DNA from: Planktotalea sp.
Lineage (GTDB): Bacteria; Pseudomonadota; Alphaproteobacteria; Rhodobacterales; Rhodobacteraceae
Direction: 5' to 3'
NCBI RefSeq assembly: GCF_018607965.1
Contig: NZ_JABBAM010000159.1
Location: 1-32,721, forward strand
Length of the DNA: 32,721 bases
Positions 15,637-26,051 of this stretch are shown here, piece by piece (positions within the stretch are counted from its first letter, which is position 1; the number at the start of each line of letters is the position of its first letter). Position numbers and translations under genes: made by a program. A model generated the notes under the pieces. The model saw only the letters and a program-made list of their open reading frames with translations, did no database searches and was not told where the DNA came from.

Positions 15637-16877
15637 TGGGCATGTCACCAACCCCACGCGCAACCGCTTTAGGTGGATATGCAGTTTTTGCCGCGCTCTT
15701 GTCTGCGGCAGGTTTGCCGATTTATATCCACGCGCCAAAGTTCTACGTGGACGAGTTTGGGGTGTCCTTGAGCGCGCTTGGGGCGGTGCTGTTTATTCTG
15801 CGTTTGCTAGACGTTGTGCAGGATCCGTTGCTAGGTAAACTGTCTTCGATGACCGCATCGAAACGTGGCTTTGCGGTTGGGATCGGTGTCGTGGTTCTGT
15901 GCGCGGGCATGATTGGTTTGTTCGCCGTGTCGCCGCTTTTTGCACCCGTTGCATGGTTCGCCCTTATGCTGACCTTGGTCTTTTCGGCGTTCAGTTTCCT
16001 GACGATCTCATTTTATGCACAAGGCGTTGGCAAGGGCGGCACCATGCAAGAAGGTGGCCATCTTCGCCTTGCACGCTGGCGCGAAACGGGGGCGCTGCTT
16101 GGGGTTTGTGTTGCGTCAATTGCGCCGTTCGTTTTGATCTCTGTAATCGATGCGCCCTTCGCAGGTTTTGCGTTTGGGTTCGCTGTTCTGGGCGTGTGCG
16201 CTTTGGTTTTGATGCGCGATGAGTGGCGCAATGATGTGCCGCGGAAAGGGTCGGATTTTCGCGTTATTCTGCAAGATGTACAAGCGCGTCGATTGCTGCT
16301 GATCGCCTTTGTGAACGCGGCACCTGTAGCTGTCAGCTCTACGTTGTTCTTGTTTTTTGTCAAAAGCCGTTTGGACGCGCCAGGGCAGGAGGGCGTTCTG
16401 CTCTTGCTCTTCTTCATCAGTGCCGCTGTTGCTGCGCCGCTTTGGGGTATGTTGGCGCAGAGATATGGGATCAAACTGATCTTATTGGTGGCGATGTTTT
16501 TGGCCGTTATCGCGTTTGGCTTGGCCCTTAACCTTGGTGCTGGCGACACAGTTTCATTCGCACTGATTTGCGTGGCAACAGGTGCGGCGATGGGTGCAGA
16601 TCTGACGCTTTTACCGGCGGCATTTGCCACACGCATGGCCAAAATCGCGCCAAATGCTGCTGAGGGTTTTGGGCTTTGGGCGTTTGTGTCTAAACTTTCA
16701 CTGGCCTTCGCGGCGGTTCTGCTCTTGCCGATGTTGGAGCGTAATGGATTTACCTCTAGTGGACAGAACGATGAGGACGCGCTTTGGTTGTTGAGCCTTC
16801 TTTATGCAGGCGTTCCCTGCGCATTGAAATTGCTCGCGATCGCGCTCCTGTGCTCAACGAAATTGGAAGAAGGATAA
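15636..16877 (+). CDS. MFS/GPH-type membrane transporter
   Basis: A polytopic inner-membrane protein of about 413 residues with around 12 hydrophobic segments, resembling the MelB-like GPH cation symporter branch of the major facilitator superfamily. The N-terminal 'ALLSAAGLPIYIHAPKFYVDE' and 'LLDVVQDPLLGKLSS' fit the family, the latter matching the acidic 'D-x3-DP' sodium-symporter motif region. By position it corresponds to RSP1089 in the R. sphaeroides singlet-oxygen operon; the transported molecule is unknown. I chose ATG 15636, which overlaps the DUF1365 stop (TGATG) and has GAAG 7 nt upstream; ATGs at 15621 and 15642 are alternatives. Lipid or lipid-precursor transport is only an inference from its neighbours. 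Confidence 0.82.
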   Translation: MGMSPTPRATALGGYAVFAALLSAAGLPIYIHAPKFYVDEFGVSLSALGAVLFILRLLDVVQDPLLGKLSSMTASKRGFAVGIGVVVLCAGMIGLFAVSPLFAPVAWFALMLTLVFSAFSFLTISFYAQGVGKGGTMQEGGHLRLARWRETGALLGVCVASIAPFVLISVIDAPFAGFAFGFAVLGVCALVLMRDEWRNDVPRKGSDFRVILQDVQARRLLLIAFVNAAPVAVSSTLFLFFVKSRLDAPGQEGVLLLLFFISAAVAAPLWGMLAQRYGIKLILLVAMFLAVIAFGLALNLGAGDTVSFALICVATGAAMGADLTLLPAAFATRMAKIAPNAAEGFGLWAFVSKLSLAFAAVLLLPMLERNGFTSSGQNDEDALWLLSLLYAGVPCALKLLAIALLCSTKLEEG

Positions 16878-16881
16878 GATA

Positions 16882-17445
16882 ATGGTGTCAGTTGCTTACG
16901 TTCTTGTTGGTGTATTTTTGATGATCGGTTTGGGGTATCTCAAGAACCGGTATTTTGACTTCACTGCTCAAAGCCCGCTGGATTATGCCAAGAATGATCC
17001 CCAATTTGATATACGCGAACACTTGAATGGACCCATTGAATGCGAAGGCGTGATCTATGGTCCAACAGGTCGCGTGACATCGCGGTTCGTTGGATATTTC
17101 GAAGCGGAATGGAACGGCAACAAAGGTTATATGCGGGAAGAATTTCGCTATGACAGCGGCACCGTGCAGAACCGAGAGTGGCATCTAACCCTAGGAAATA
17201 ACGGTAAAATCAAGGCCGAAGCACCCGACTTGATCGGAACGGGAACAGGAACGCAAATTGGGTCGGCTGTGCAGTTGAAATATCGGATAAAACTCCCAGA
17301 TGAAGCGGGTGGGTATGTTCTAGATACCATTGATTGGATGTATCTGACGCCCAATGGTTCAATCGTGAATCGTAGTCAGTTTCGGAAATTTGGTTTCAAA
17401 GTGGCCGAGTTGGTCGCAACAATGCGTAAGGTGGATTTGGCGTGA
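16882..17445 (+). CDS. DUF3833 family membrane-anchored protein
   Basis: A 187-residue protein with one N-terminal hydrophobic segment ('VAYVLVGVFLMIGLGYL', about 4-20) and a beta-rich periplasmic body, features of DUF3833. Recognisable stretches are 'EHLNGPIECEGVIYGPTGRVT', 'GYMREEFRYDSGTVQNREW' and 'WMYLTPNGSIVNRSQFRKFG'. Function is unknown. The same family occurs with DUF1365, ufaD-like and SDR genes in other proteobacterial lipid operons and is RSP1088 in R. sphaeroides. A strong AGAAGGA precedes ATG 16882. It overlaps the next gene by 4 bp (GTGA). Confidence 0.82.
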   Translation: MVSVAYVLVGVFLMIGLGYLKNRYFDFTAQSPLDYAKNDPQFDIREHLNGPIECEGVIYGPTGRVTSRFVGYFEAEWNGNKGYMREEFRYDSGTVQNREWHLTLGNNGKIKAEAPDLIGTGTGTQIGSAVQLKYRIKLPDEAGGYVLDTIDWMYLTPNGSIVNRSQFRKFGFKVAELVATMRKVDLA

Positions 17446-18173
17446 GAGAATGGCAGGGAAAGCGGTACTGGCTTGTTGGTGCGAGTGAAGGTTTGGGTGC
17501 AGCTTTGGCCCATAAACTTAGCAGTGTGGGTGTGGAGGTCATCGTCTCCGCGCGCTCTCAGGACAAGTTGGATGCTTTGGTTGCAGAATTGCCGGGCAAC
17601 GCCAGTGCGCAGATCGTTGATGTAAGTGATTGTGATAGCGTCAAGGCCGCTGCGAAGGCGGTTGGTGATGTCGACGGTGTTGTGTTCTTGGCGGGTGTTT
17701 ACTGGCCCATAAAAGCGCAAGACTGGAATGCGGATCACGCCGAGGCGATGGCTGACATTAACTTCACGGGCGCGATGCGTGTGATGGGGTCTGTTATGCC
17801 GATGATGCAAGAACGCGGTACGGGGCATTTGGTGATCACCGGATCTCTGTCAGGCTTTCGGGGTTTGCCGGGGGCGATTGGATATTCTGCGTCAAAGGCC
17901 GGCGTAATGGCGCTGGCGGAAAGCATGTACGCTGATCTACGCGGCAGTGGGATTGATGTGCAACTGGCCAACCCCGGTTTCATCAAAACGCGTCTTACGG
18001 AGAAGAACGAATTCAAGATGCCCTTCATCATGGAGCCCGAAGACGCGGCGCAAGAGATGTTTGAATTGATAAATTCGGATCACTTCAAGAAAAGCTTTCC
18101 ACGTGTGTTTTCTTGGGTCTTCCGTCTAAGCCAATTCATGCCCGATTGGATGTATTACCGTCTGTTTGCATGA
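17442..18173 (+). CDS. Short-chain dehydrogenase/reductase (SDR family)
   Basis: A classical SDR NAD(P)-dependent oxidoreductase of 243 residues. The cofactor motif is 'GASEGLGA' (13-20). The catalytic residues are Ser135 or Ser137 in 'ITGSLSGFRG', Tyr148 and Lys152 in 'YSASK'. The usual NNAG motif is replaced by 'FLAG' (82-85), a mild deviation. 'NPGFIKTRLT' closes the active site as in the family. The start is a GTG overlapping the DUF3833 stop. It corresponds in position to RSP1087, the last gene of the R. sphaeroides singlet-oxygen operon. A bidirectional terminator follows 16 bp after the stop. The substrate is unknown; a lipid aldehyde or ketone is a guess from context. Confidence 0.85.
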   Translation: MREWQGKRYWLVGASEGLGAALAHKLSSVGVEVIVSARSQDKLDALVAELPGNASAQIVDVSDCDSVKAAAKAVGDVDGVVFLAGVYWPIKAQDWNADHAEAMADINFTGAMRVMGSVMPMMQERGTGHLVITGSLSGFRGLPGAIGYSASKAGVMALAESMYADLRGSGIDVQLANPGFIKTRLTEKNEFKMPFIMEPEDAAQEMFELINSDHFKKSFPRVFSWVFRLSQFMPDWMYYRLFA

Positions 18174-18189
18174 CGGTTTGAGACATAAA

Positions 18190-18227
18190 AAAAGCTCGGC
18201 GTGCTATGTTTAAGTGGCCGAGCTTTT
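18190..18227. terminator. Bidirectional terminator between the SDR gene and the saccharopine operon
   Basis: An 11-bp perfect stem (18190-18200 with 18217-18227, core AGCTCGGC/GCCGAGCT) has a 16-nt loop. The A-run on the left and T-run on the right give a T-tract in both directions. It sits between two convergent operons. Confidence 0.8.
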
Positions 18228-18247
18228 CTGTGTTTGATGTTCGGATT

Positions 18248-19387
18248 TTATGTGTGATCAACGATCGTCAGATGTTGTGCGAGTTTGTCGATTCCTGCAA
18301 TCCAAAGGGGCAGAAGTTCAGCGTCATGTGTGGCTGCGCTGACGCCTGCATCGATCTTGCCCGCAAGAACTGCTTCGATGCCAAGCGACAATGGAATGGA
18401 TACCAAGCGCGCCATTGCTGTGCCGTTCTCGTCACCCCACGCGTCCATCACGTAGGTCTGGCCCCACGTTGCTTTGCCGTCTTTTTCGGCGGTCAATTCT
18501 ACGAACATCACAACGCGATCTGGCTCGCCTTCGTCATAGGCGTTTTCGGCCCAGAACTGATCGGACATTTCTTTCAGGCGCGTTTCGCCGCTGGGTCCTT
18601 CGAGCGTTTCAATCTCTTTGAACACATCTGCCCACGCGTCGGTCCAACCGTTCAAACGCAACGTACCACGTACGAATTCTTTGACGTTCCACGCGGGATC
18701 AAATTGATACTGGCCCATGAAGGGAATTGAATCGCGGTTTGGATAGACCTCAAAACTTTCTGGTGTTGGAAGCGGGGCCATGTAGTGGCTGATCGCATCC
18801 CAAGGGCGTGCAACGTCTAATTCCTTGAAATCACGGATTGATTTGGAGGGCGAGCGTAACGCTTTCAGCACGCCCAGAGGCGACCAACTGAATTTGTAAC
18901 GGAAGGGGTTAGGGTGTTTCAGGATGCCGCCACAGTAAGATTTAAACGTGAGGTTGGCGTCTTTGTCGAACGCGTCGCTTGCGCGGTAGGTGTCTACGAG
19001 TTGATGCGCGAACAAGTGGTCGATGCCGGGGTCTAGGCCGATTTCGTTCAGTAGAACAACACCAGCAGCGCGCGCTTTCGCATCAAGGACGCGCATTTCG
19101 GGTGCGATATAGGACGAGCTGACGAAATGTGCGCCCTTACCAATTGCCATTTCTGCCAAAGCCACGTGCCAGTCGCCGGGCAGCATGGAAACGACCACGT
19201 CGCCAGCTTGCAGTTCTGCGCCAAGAGCATCCACATCGAATACGTGAATGCGCTGCGTGATGTCGCCAACAGCGTCTTGGGCTTTTTCGAGCGTTCGGTT
19301 CCAAACGGTAACCTCGTGACCCGCGTCGATCAAACGTCGCAAACCGGGGATGGCCGAAAGGCCGGTGCCGCACCAATGAATTGTCAT
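18248..19387 (-). CDS. Saccharopine dehydrogenase family protein, Lys9-like (glutamate-forming)
   Basis: Likely oxidises saccharopine to alpha-aminoadipate semialdehyde plus glutamate, the second step of the saccharopine route. The 379-residue protein begins with an N-terminal Rossmann fold ('CGTGLSAIPGLRRLIDAGHEV', then 'WNRT'). The saccharopine dehydrogenase core 'VVSMLPGDWHVALAEMAI', 'SSSYIAPEMRVLDAKARAAG' and 'LLNEIGLDPGIDHLFA' follows, matching the 'NE-GLDPG-DH' signature of the family. The C-terminal substrate domain includes 'FKSYCGGILKHPNPFRYKFSW'. GAGGAA lies 7 nt before the ATG, and 12 nt separate it from the upstream Lys1-like gene. The chemistry is inferred from the family and the paired gene; other opine or carboxynorspermidine dehydrogenases share this fold. 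Confidence 0.82.
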   Translation of the reverse strand: MTIHWCGTGLSAIPGLRRLIDAGHEVTVWNRTLEKAQDAVGDITQRIHVFDVDALGAELQAGDVVVSMLPGDWHVALAEMAIGKGAHFVSSSYIAPEMRVLDAKARAAGVVLLNEIGLDPGIDHLFAHQLVDTYRASDAFDKDANLTFKSYCGGILKHPNPFRYKFSWSPLGVLKALRSPSKSIRDFKELDVARPWDAISHYMAPLPTPESFEVYPNRDSIPFMGQYQFDPAWNVKEFVRGTLRLNGWTDAWADVFKEIETLEGPSGETRLKEMSDQFWAENAYDEGEPDRVVMFVELTAEKDGKATWGQTYVMDAWGDENGTAMARLVSIPLSLGIEAVLAGKIDAGVSAATHDAELLPLWIAGIDKLAQHLTIVDHT

Positions 19388-19399
19388 GTTCGCGTTCCT

Positions 19400-20446
19400 C
19401 TAGATGTGTTGTTGGAAGGTTGCCTCGGCTCGCGCCCAGACGCCAGCGTCCAAATTGGCGAGCGTGAGCAAGGAAGGCAAGAGTTGGGAGGCGTAGTCGT
19501 CAGAGCTTTCGACAGGTAGCATAGACGGCAGATTGTCGATCGCTGTCACATCCAAGGGCGGAGTTTCGTGAACGCGCAGCGCGGGTTTGTCCCATGTCGT
19601 GGTCCGGTCGTAGACCTTGATAGGAGAGAAATCGCTATCAGGATCGCATGCGATGTCGCCGATCACTGTCAGGTTGCGCGCAGTTTCTTTTGCGCTTGCG
19701 GGGACGAACACAGGTGTTCCCGGGCGCGCGAGTATGCAGTTTAGGAACAGATCATGCTCTAACACTTGGGGGAACGGTCCACCGCTTGCGGTTTCGGCCA
19801 TATCCCATTTGGTGACAGACACGTCCATGGCTCTCAGCAGATCAGCAGCCCCCGTGCCAACGCGGCCAAGTGCCCCGATGATAAGGGCCGTTGCGGGAGT
19901 TGCGTTGACACCGTTCATCGCAGATTTTAGATCTGAGACAAGCGCATCAGAGCTTTGGAACACACCCACTGGGCCTGCGATTTCCCCGTGTTGCTGCGCC
20001 ATCCAACACCGCAAAGCGACTGCAGCGCCCGCGTATCCTGCCCAATAGCCAAAGGCAGCAACGCGACGGCCTGCTTCATCGACGAGATATTCAAGATCAT
20101 AGAGCGTGCCATCGCCGGCCTTGAAGCGATCCAAAAGGATGCGCCCTGTCGGCTGACCCTTGAACGCATGGCCAAACATGATGTGGCGATGGGTGAGCGG
20201 CGTGCCGTCTTCTGGCAGTTCTTTAAGACCAAAGATGATCGCGTCAGCGGGCGCATCGGGCCAGCTGTTTTCTGGTGCGATCTCACATCCCGCGTCCTTG
20301 TATCCGTCGATCCTAATGGCGCGAACTGAACTTTCCTCAACTGTGACGCGCAGGCCCGCCTTGAGAAGGTCTGCTGCGCCCTCAGGTGTAATCCCAACGC
20401 GTTCTTCGTTTTCGCGTTGCTCTGCACGAACCCATAAATGTGTCAT
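19400..20446 (-). CDS. Saccharopine dehydrogenase, Lys1/LKR-like (lysine-forming)
   Basis: Likely interconverts lysine plus 2-oxoglutarate with saccharopine using NAD(P)H. The 348-residue product has the AlaDh/PNT-like N-terminal domain ('RAEQRENEERVGITPEGAADL') and 'GLKELPEDGTPLTHRHIMFGH', in which Lys75 and His93 match the catalytic Lys77 and His96 of yeast Lys1. The second Rossmann domain has 'IIGALGRVGTGAADLL' (189-204). The ORF is open to 20587, but ATG 20446 has AAGGAG 8 nt upstream and begins 'MTHLWVRAEQREN', so I use it. It lies between a histidine-phosphatase-like gene and the Lys9-like gene on one transcript. Gene order (Lys1-like then Lys9-like) is the same as the domain order in animal and plant LKR/SDH fusions. 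Confidence 0.85.
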   Translation of the reverse strand: MTHLWVRAEQRENEERVGITPEGAADLLKAGLRVTVEESSVRAIRIDGYKDAGCEIAPENSWPDAPADAIIFGLKELPEDGTPLTHRHIMFGHAFKGQPTGRILLDRFKAGDGTLYDLEYLVDEAGRRVAAFGYWAGYAGAAVALRCWMAQQHGEIAGPVGVFQSSDALVSDLKSAMNGVNATPATALIIGALGRVGTGAADLLRAMDVSVTKWDMAETASGGPFPQVLEHDLFLNCILARPGTPVFVPASAKETARNLTVIGDIACDPDSDFSPIKVYDRTTTWDKPALRVHETPPLDVTAIDNLPSMLPVESSDDYASQLLPSLLTLANLDAGVWARAEATFQQHI

Positions 20447-20457
20447 TGCGATGCTCC

Positions 20458-21117
20458 TTAGATATGGGTTTGCGCGTGGTGACGGCCAGTCTGTTCCAGA
20501 TGCGCAATGTTGTTGAATTGGGTCAGTGCAAGGGATGATCCGACGCGTGTCACGCGATGGGTTGATGTGTTCATAATCGCCAGACACATGCGCGCATAGC
20601 CATGGATATCAAGCCCAAGAACCTGCCGCGTGACCATGCCGATCAAACCACCAGAGGTGACGACCAAAGCACGATCAGAGCGCGCTGCAATGTCTTCAAG
20701 CGCTGCACTTACGCGATCCTCAAACGCGGCGAAACTTTCGGGGATATCCTGCAAATGGCCCGCTTTCCAAGCGTCTAGAAGGCGGGGCATGTGAATAGCG
20801 AAGGCTTCGCTTGAAGTTGGCATTAGTTCACTGCTGTAGACTTCGTAGGCTTTGGATAGGTCGAAATATGCAAGCTCGTTCAAACGCGCGTCTTGCGTAA
20901 CGGGTGCATATTCCTCGGCCTTCATGCTTTGCGCGGTTTCGATGTGACGACGCAAGGTTCCGCAGTAAACGCTATCAAACGTCTGGTGTGTTTCGCGCAT
21001 GTGATCACCCAGCCACGCTGCTTGCTCAAACCCAAGGGGGCTTAACTTGTCATATCCGTGCTCGTCCGTGCTGGCTGAATTCGCCTGACCGTGCCGTACC
21101 AAAGTGATCTGCGCCAT
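20458..21117 (-). CDS. Histidine phosphatase superfamily protein with altered second active-site histidine
   Basis: A 219-residue branch-1 histidine phosphatase (phosphoglycerate mutase-like) fold. The phosphate-accepting histidine is His9 in 'LVRHGQANS', and the arginine region 'GTLRRHIETAQ' and acidic 'LNELAYF' are present. Where the family normally has 'SHGG', this protein has 'VVTSGGLIG', so the second active-site histidine is replaced by Ser155. The substrate is unknown and activity may be changed. It is the first gene of the transcript that continues, 11 nt later, into the Lys1-like gene; the operon may link the two, but no partner is known to me. No strong ribosome binding site is visible before ATG 21117. 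Confidence 0.8.
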   Translation of the reverse strand: MAQITLVRHGQANSASTDEHGYDKLSPLGFEQAAWLGDHMRETHQTFDSVYCGTLRRHIETAQSMKAEEYAPVTQDARLNELAYFDLSKAYEVYSSELMPTSSEAFAIHMPRLLDAWKAGHLQDIPESFAAFEDRVSAALEDIAARSDRALVVTSGGLIGMVTRQVLGLDIHGYARMCLAIMNTSTHRVTRVGSSLALTQFNNIAHLEQTGRHHAQTHI

Positions 21118-21138
21118 ATGAGCCCCCGTTTGTTACAG

Positions 21139-21163
21139 AAAAGGCCGATCAAGAAGACCGGCC
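21139..21163 (-). terminator. Rho-independent terminator of gyrB
   Basis: On the minus strand GGCCG pairs with CGGCC (21159-21163 with 21143-21147) around an 11-nt loop and runs into TTTT (21142-21139). It lies 28 bp after the gyrB stop and just upstream of the next minus-strand gene. An outer AAAGG/CCCTTT extension with a bulged base adds stability. Confidence 0.7.
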
Positions 21164-21190
21164 CTTTGAATGTCCTTGATGACGCGTGGA

Positions 21191-23623
<2,433 letters not shown>

Positions 23624-23635
23624 TTATTTGCCCTG

Positions 23636-23664
23636 TTTATACTAATCTTTGGGGGGGATGTCAC
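23636..23664 (-). promoter_or_regulatory. Candidate sigma-70 promoter of gyrB
   Basis: GTGACA (23659-23664) and TATAAA (23636-23641) on the minus strand are separated by exactly 17 bp, about 28 bp before the ATG. The -10 context AGTATAAAC is the same as in the predicted penicillin-binding protein promoter at 7158-7163. Confidence 0.6.
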
Positions 23665-23698
23665 GCGTTACACCTATATTTTGTGTGCTGGGCGAGAG

Positions 23699-24811
23699 TT
23701 AGTCAGGCTGGATGATGTTCGTCTCACTTAGGCCGCCTGTTTCGGTCACTTCGATGTGTACCGATTGGGTGGAAAGGCTGTCAAAAAGGCCCGCATCAGT
23801 GCCTGTCATCCATGCTTGGGCACCCAACGCGCTAATCTCTGCATAAAGCGCGGCGCGGCGGGTCGCATCAAGATGGGCGGCGACTTCATCGAGCAGCAAT
23901 ATAGGCGGTGCGCCGATTTGTACCTTTAGCGCACGCGCGTTAGCCAGGATCAGCGAGATGAGCAGTGCCTTTTGTTCGCCTGTGGAGCAATCCTTGGCGG
24001 GCACGCCTTTAGTGGTGAACACGCCGTACAGATCAGCACGGTGTGGGCCGACTAAAGTACGCCCCGCAGCAAGATCGCGGAAACGGCTGGCTTCAAACGC
24101 GTCTTTTAAGTCGGCGCTGTCTGCGGGCATCGCGTCTTCACCGTGGATGAGCTCAAGATCAGCCGTAGGAAAGGCGGTTTCTGCCTGCGCTTGTGCGGTA
24201 CTTAGGAATTCCAGTGTCTTTACGCGGTTCTCGTGGATCACAGCGCCGTTCTGAGCAAGACGCGTCTCAAGCACGCCGTACCACATCGGATCGCGTACGT
24301 TTTCTTTGAGCAACTTGTTACGTTCGCGCATAGTCTTTTCGTAGGTCAGCGAGGCCTCGGCATGGTTCGGGAAAAAGCTAAGCGCCATACGATCAAGGAA
24401 GCGCCTGCGGCCTTCAGCGCCCTCAATCCAAAGGCGGTCCATCGCAGGGATCAGCCAAAGTACGCGGCTTAGTTCCGCGAGGCGGTTTTGGGGTACGGAT
24501 TTTGAATTGACCTTGGTGCTGCGCGCCCCACCCTTTTCAGACCAGAATTCGATTTCATGGGTTTGCTCTTGTGCCTGTAGCAGGCCTGATACTTTCCACC
24601 CCAATGCTTCGGGTCGGCGTGTCATGTCCTCGGCGCTTGCGCGACGCATTCCGCGACCGGGGGAGAAGAGGGAAACCGCCTCTAAGATATTGGTCTTGCC
24701 TGCACCATTCGGGCCATAGATCGCGACGGGTAAAGGCCCGCAGGAAATGCGGGCCAGCTTGTGCGAGCGAAAATGGGATAGCGTCAGCTCGGTGATTGCG
24801 AGCGTGGTCAT
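23699..24811 (-). CDS. recF: DNA replication/repair protein RecF
   Basis: An SMC-like ATPase that helps load RecA at single-strand gaps and at stalled forks. It has 370 residues, the normal length. Walker A is 'YGPNGAGKT' (32-40). The ABC signature is 'CSTGEQKALLISLILANA', and Walker B is 'ILLLDEVAAHLDATRR'. 'LWLIPAMDRLWIEGAEGRRRF' and 'FLDRMALSFFPNH' are family stretches. It begins 10 nt after the dnaN stop and forms an operon with it; dnaN-recF-gyrB is a widely conserved order. All ATPase motifs are intact. Confidence 0.95.
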   Translation of the reverse strand: MTTLAITELTLSHFRSHKLARISCGPLPVAIYGPNGAGKTNILEAVSLFSPGRGMRRASAEDMTRRPEALGWKVSGLLQAQEQTHEIEFWSEKGGARSTKVNSKSVPQNRLAELSRVLWLIPAMDRLWIEGAEGRRRFLDRMALSFFPNHAEASLTYEKTMRERNKLLKENVRDPMWYGVLETRLAQNGAVIHENRVKTLEFLSTAQAQAETAFPTADLELIHGEDAMPADSADLKDAFEASRFRDLAAGRTLVGPHRADLYGVFTTKGVPAKDCSTGEQKALLISLILANARALKVQIGAPPILLLDEVAAHLDATRRAALYAEISALGAQAWMTGTDAGLFDSLSTQSVHIEVTETGGLSETNIIQPD

Positions 24812-24821
24812 TTAGGCCGCG

Positions 24822-25940
24822 TCAAACACGCATTGGCATGACGACGTAGACAGCGCTTGTGTCATTGCCTTCGCGCATCAGGGTCGGATCGCCAGATGAG
24901 TTGAAGAGGAACACAGCATTTTCGCGGTCCACTTGGCTTGCGATTTCTAGCAAGTACTTCGCGTTGAAACCGATTTCGAGACGTTCGTCGCCGTAGGCAA
25001 CGGCGAGTTCTTCTTCTGCAGCACCACTATCAGGGGCGTTCACAGAGAGGATCAGACGATCTTCGTCGAGTGAGAGTTTCACCGCGCGTGAACGTTCGGA
25101 GGAAACAGTGGCAACGCGATCAACGGCTTTGGCGAAATCAGCGGCGTCAACTTCCATTTTGCGTGTGTTTCCTTGCGGAATAACGCGTGTGTAGTCGGGG
25201 AAGGTGCCGTCAATGACCTTTGAGGTCAGTGTAATTTCAGGCGTCGCAAAGCGGACTTTGGTTTCTGAGACGGACACAGCGATCTGCATGTCGTCTTCGT
25301 CCAGCAACTTGCGCAATTCACCAACGGTCTTACGCGGAACGATAACGCCGGGCATATCGGAGGCATTCTCTGGCAAGTCAGCGTCGATGCGTGCGAGGCG
25401 GTGGCCGTCGGTGGCCACACAGCGAAGGATCTTGCCGCCCTCGGAATCGGACACGTGCATGTAGACGCCGTTCAAATAATAGCGGGTTTCCTCGGTGGAA
25501 ATCGCAAACTTGGATTTGTCGAACAGACGGCGCAGAACGCTGGCTAAGACAGAGAAGTTCGCGGTGTATTCAGATGTCGCCATGACAGGAAAGTCTTCTT
25601 TGGGCAAAGTTGCCAAAGAGAAGTTCGAACGACCCGCCTCGATAGTAAGACGACCAGACGTGCCGTCATCTGCGAGAGTGACCTGTGCACCGTCGGGAAG
25701 TTTGCGCACGATTTCGTTCAACGTGGTTGCGGACACTGTGGTTGCGCCTGCACGTTCGACCATTGCTTCGACCTTGTCGACGACTTCGATGTCGAGGTCT
25801 GTCGCGCGAAAGCGGACCTCCGAGCCTTCGGCCTCGATCAAGACGTTTGCGAGTATTGGAATTGTGTTGCGGCGTTCGACCACTGATTGGGCGTGCGAGA
25901 CCGCTTTAAGCAACGTTGCGCGTTCGATGCTGATTTTCAT
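24822..25940 (-). CDS. dnaN: DNA polymerase III subunit beta (sliding clamp)
   Basis: Forms the ring that holds DNA polymerase III on DNA and recruits MutL, polymerases and Hda-like proteins. The 372-residue protein begins 'MKISIERATLLKAVSHAQSVV' and contains the clamp repeats, for instance 'NTIPILANVLIEA', 'GVYMHVSDSEGGKILRCVATD' with 'GHRLARI', and 'GTFPDYTRVIP'. It ends with the conserved '(Y)VVMPMRV'. AAGGAG lies 8 nt before the ATG. It follows dnaA after 111 bp, as is usual. No irregularity is seen. Confidence 0.97.
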   Translation of the reverse strand: MKISIERATLLKAVSHAQSVVERRNTIPILANVLIEAEGSEVRFRATDLDIEVVDKVEAMVERAGATTVSATTLNEIVRKLPDGAQVTLADDGTSGRLTIEAGRSNFSLATLPKEDFPVMATSEYTANFSVLASVLRRLFDKSKFAISTEETRYYLNGVYMHVSDSEGGKILRCVATDGHRLARIDADLPENASDMPGVIVPRKTVGELRKLLDEDDMQIAVSVSETKVRFATPEITLTSKVIDGTFPDYTRVIPQGNTRKMEVDAADFAKAVDRVATVSSERSRAVKLSLDEDRLILSVNAPDSGAAEEELAVAYGDERLEIGFNAKYLLEIASQVDRENAVFLFNSSGDPTLMREGNDTSAVYVVMPMRV

Positions 25941-26051
25941 GTGTCTCGCTCCTTGAAGACCTACTGGAGCGCCAAGTTACCTGAAAAACAGCGCCCCTCA
26001 AGTCCTTTTACGTATTATCGCGCGGGAATAGGGGAGTGTGTTGTGCTGGCC

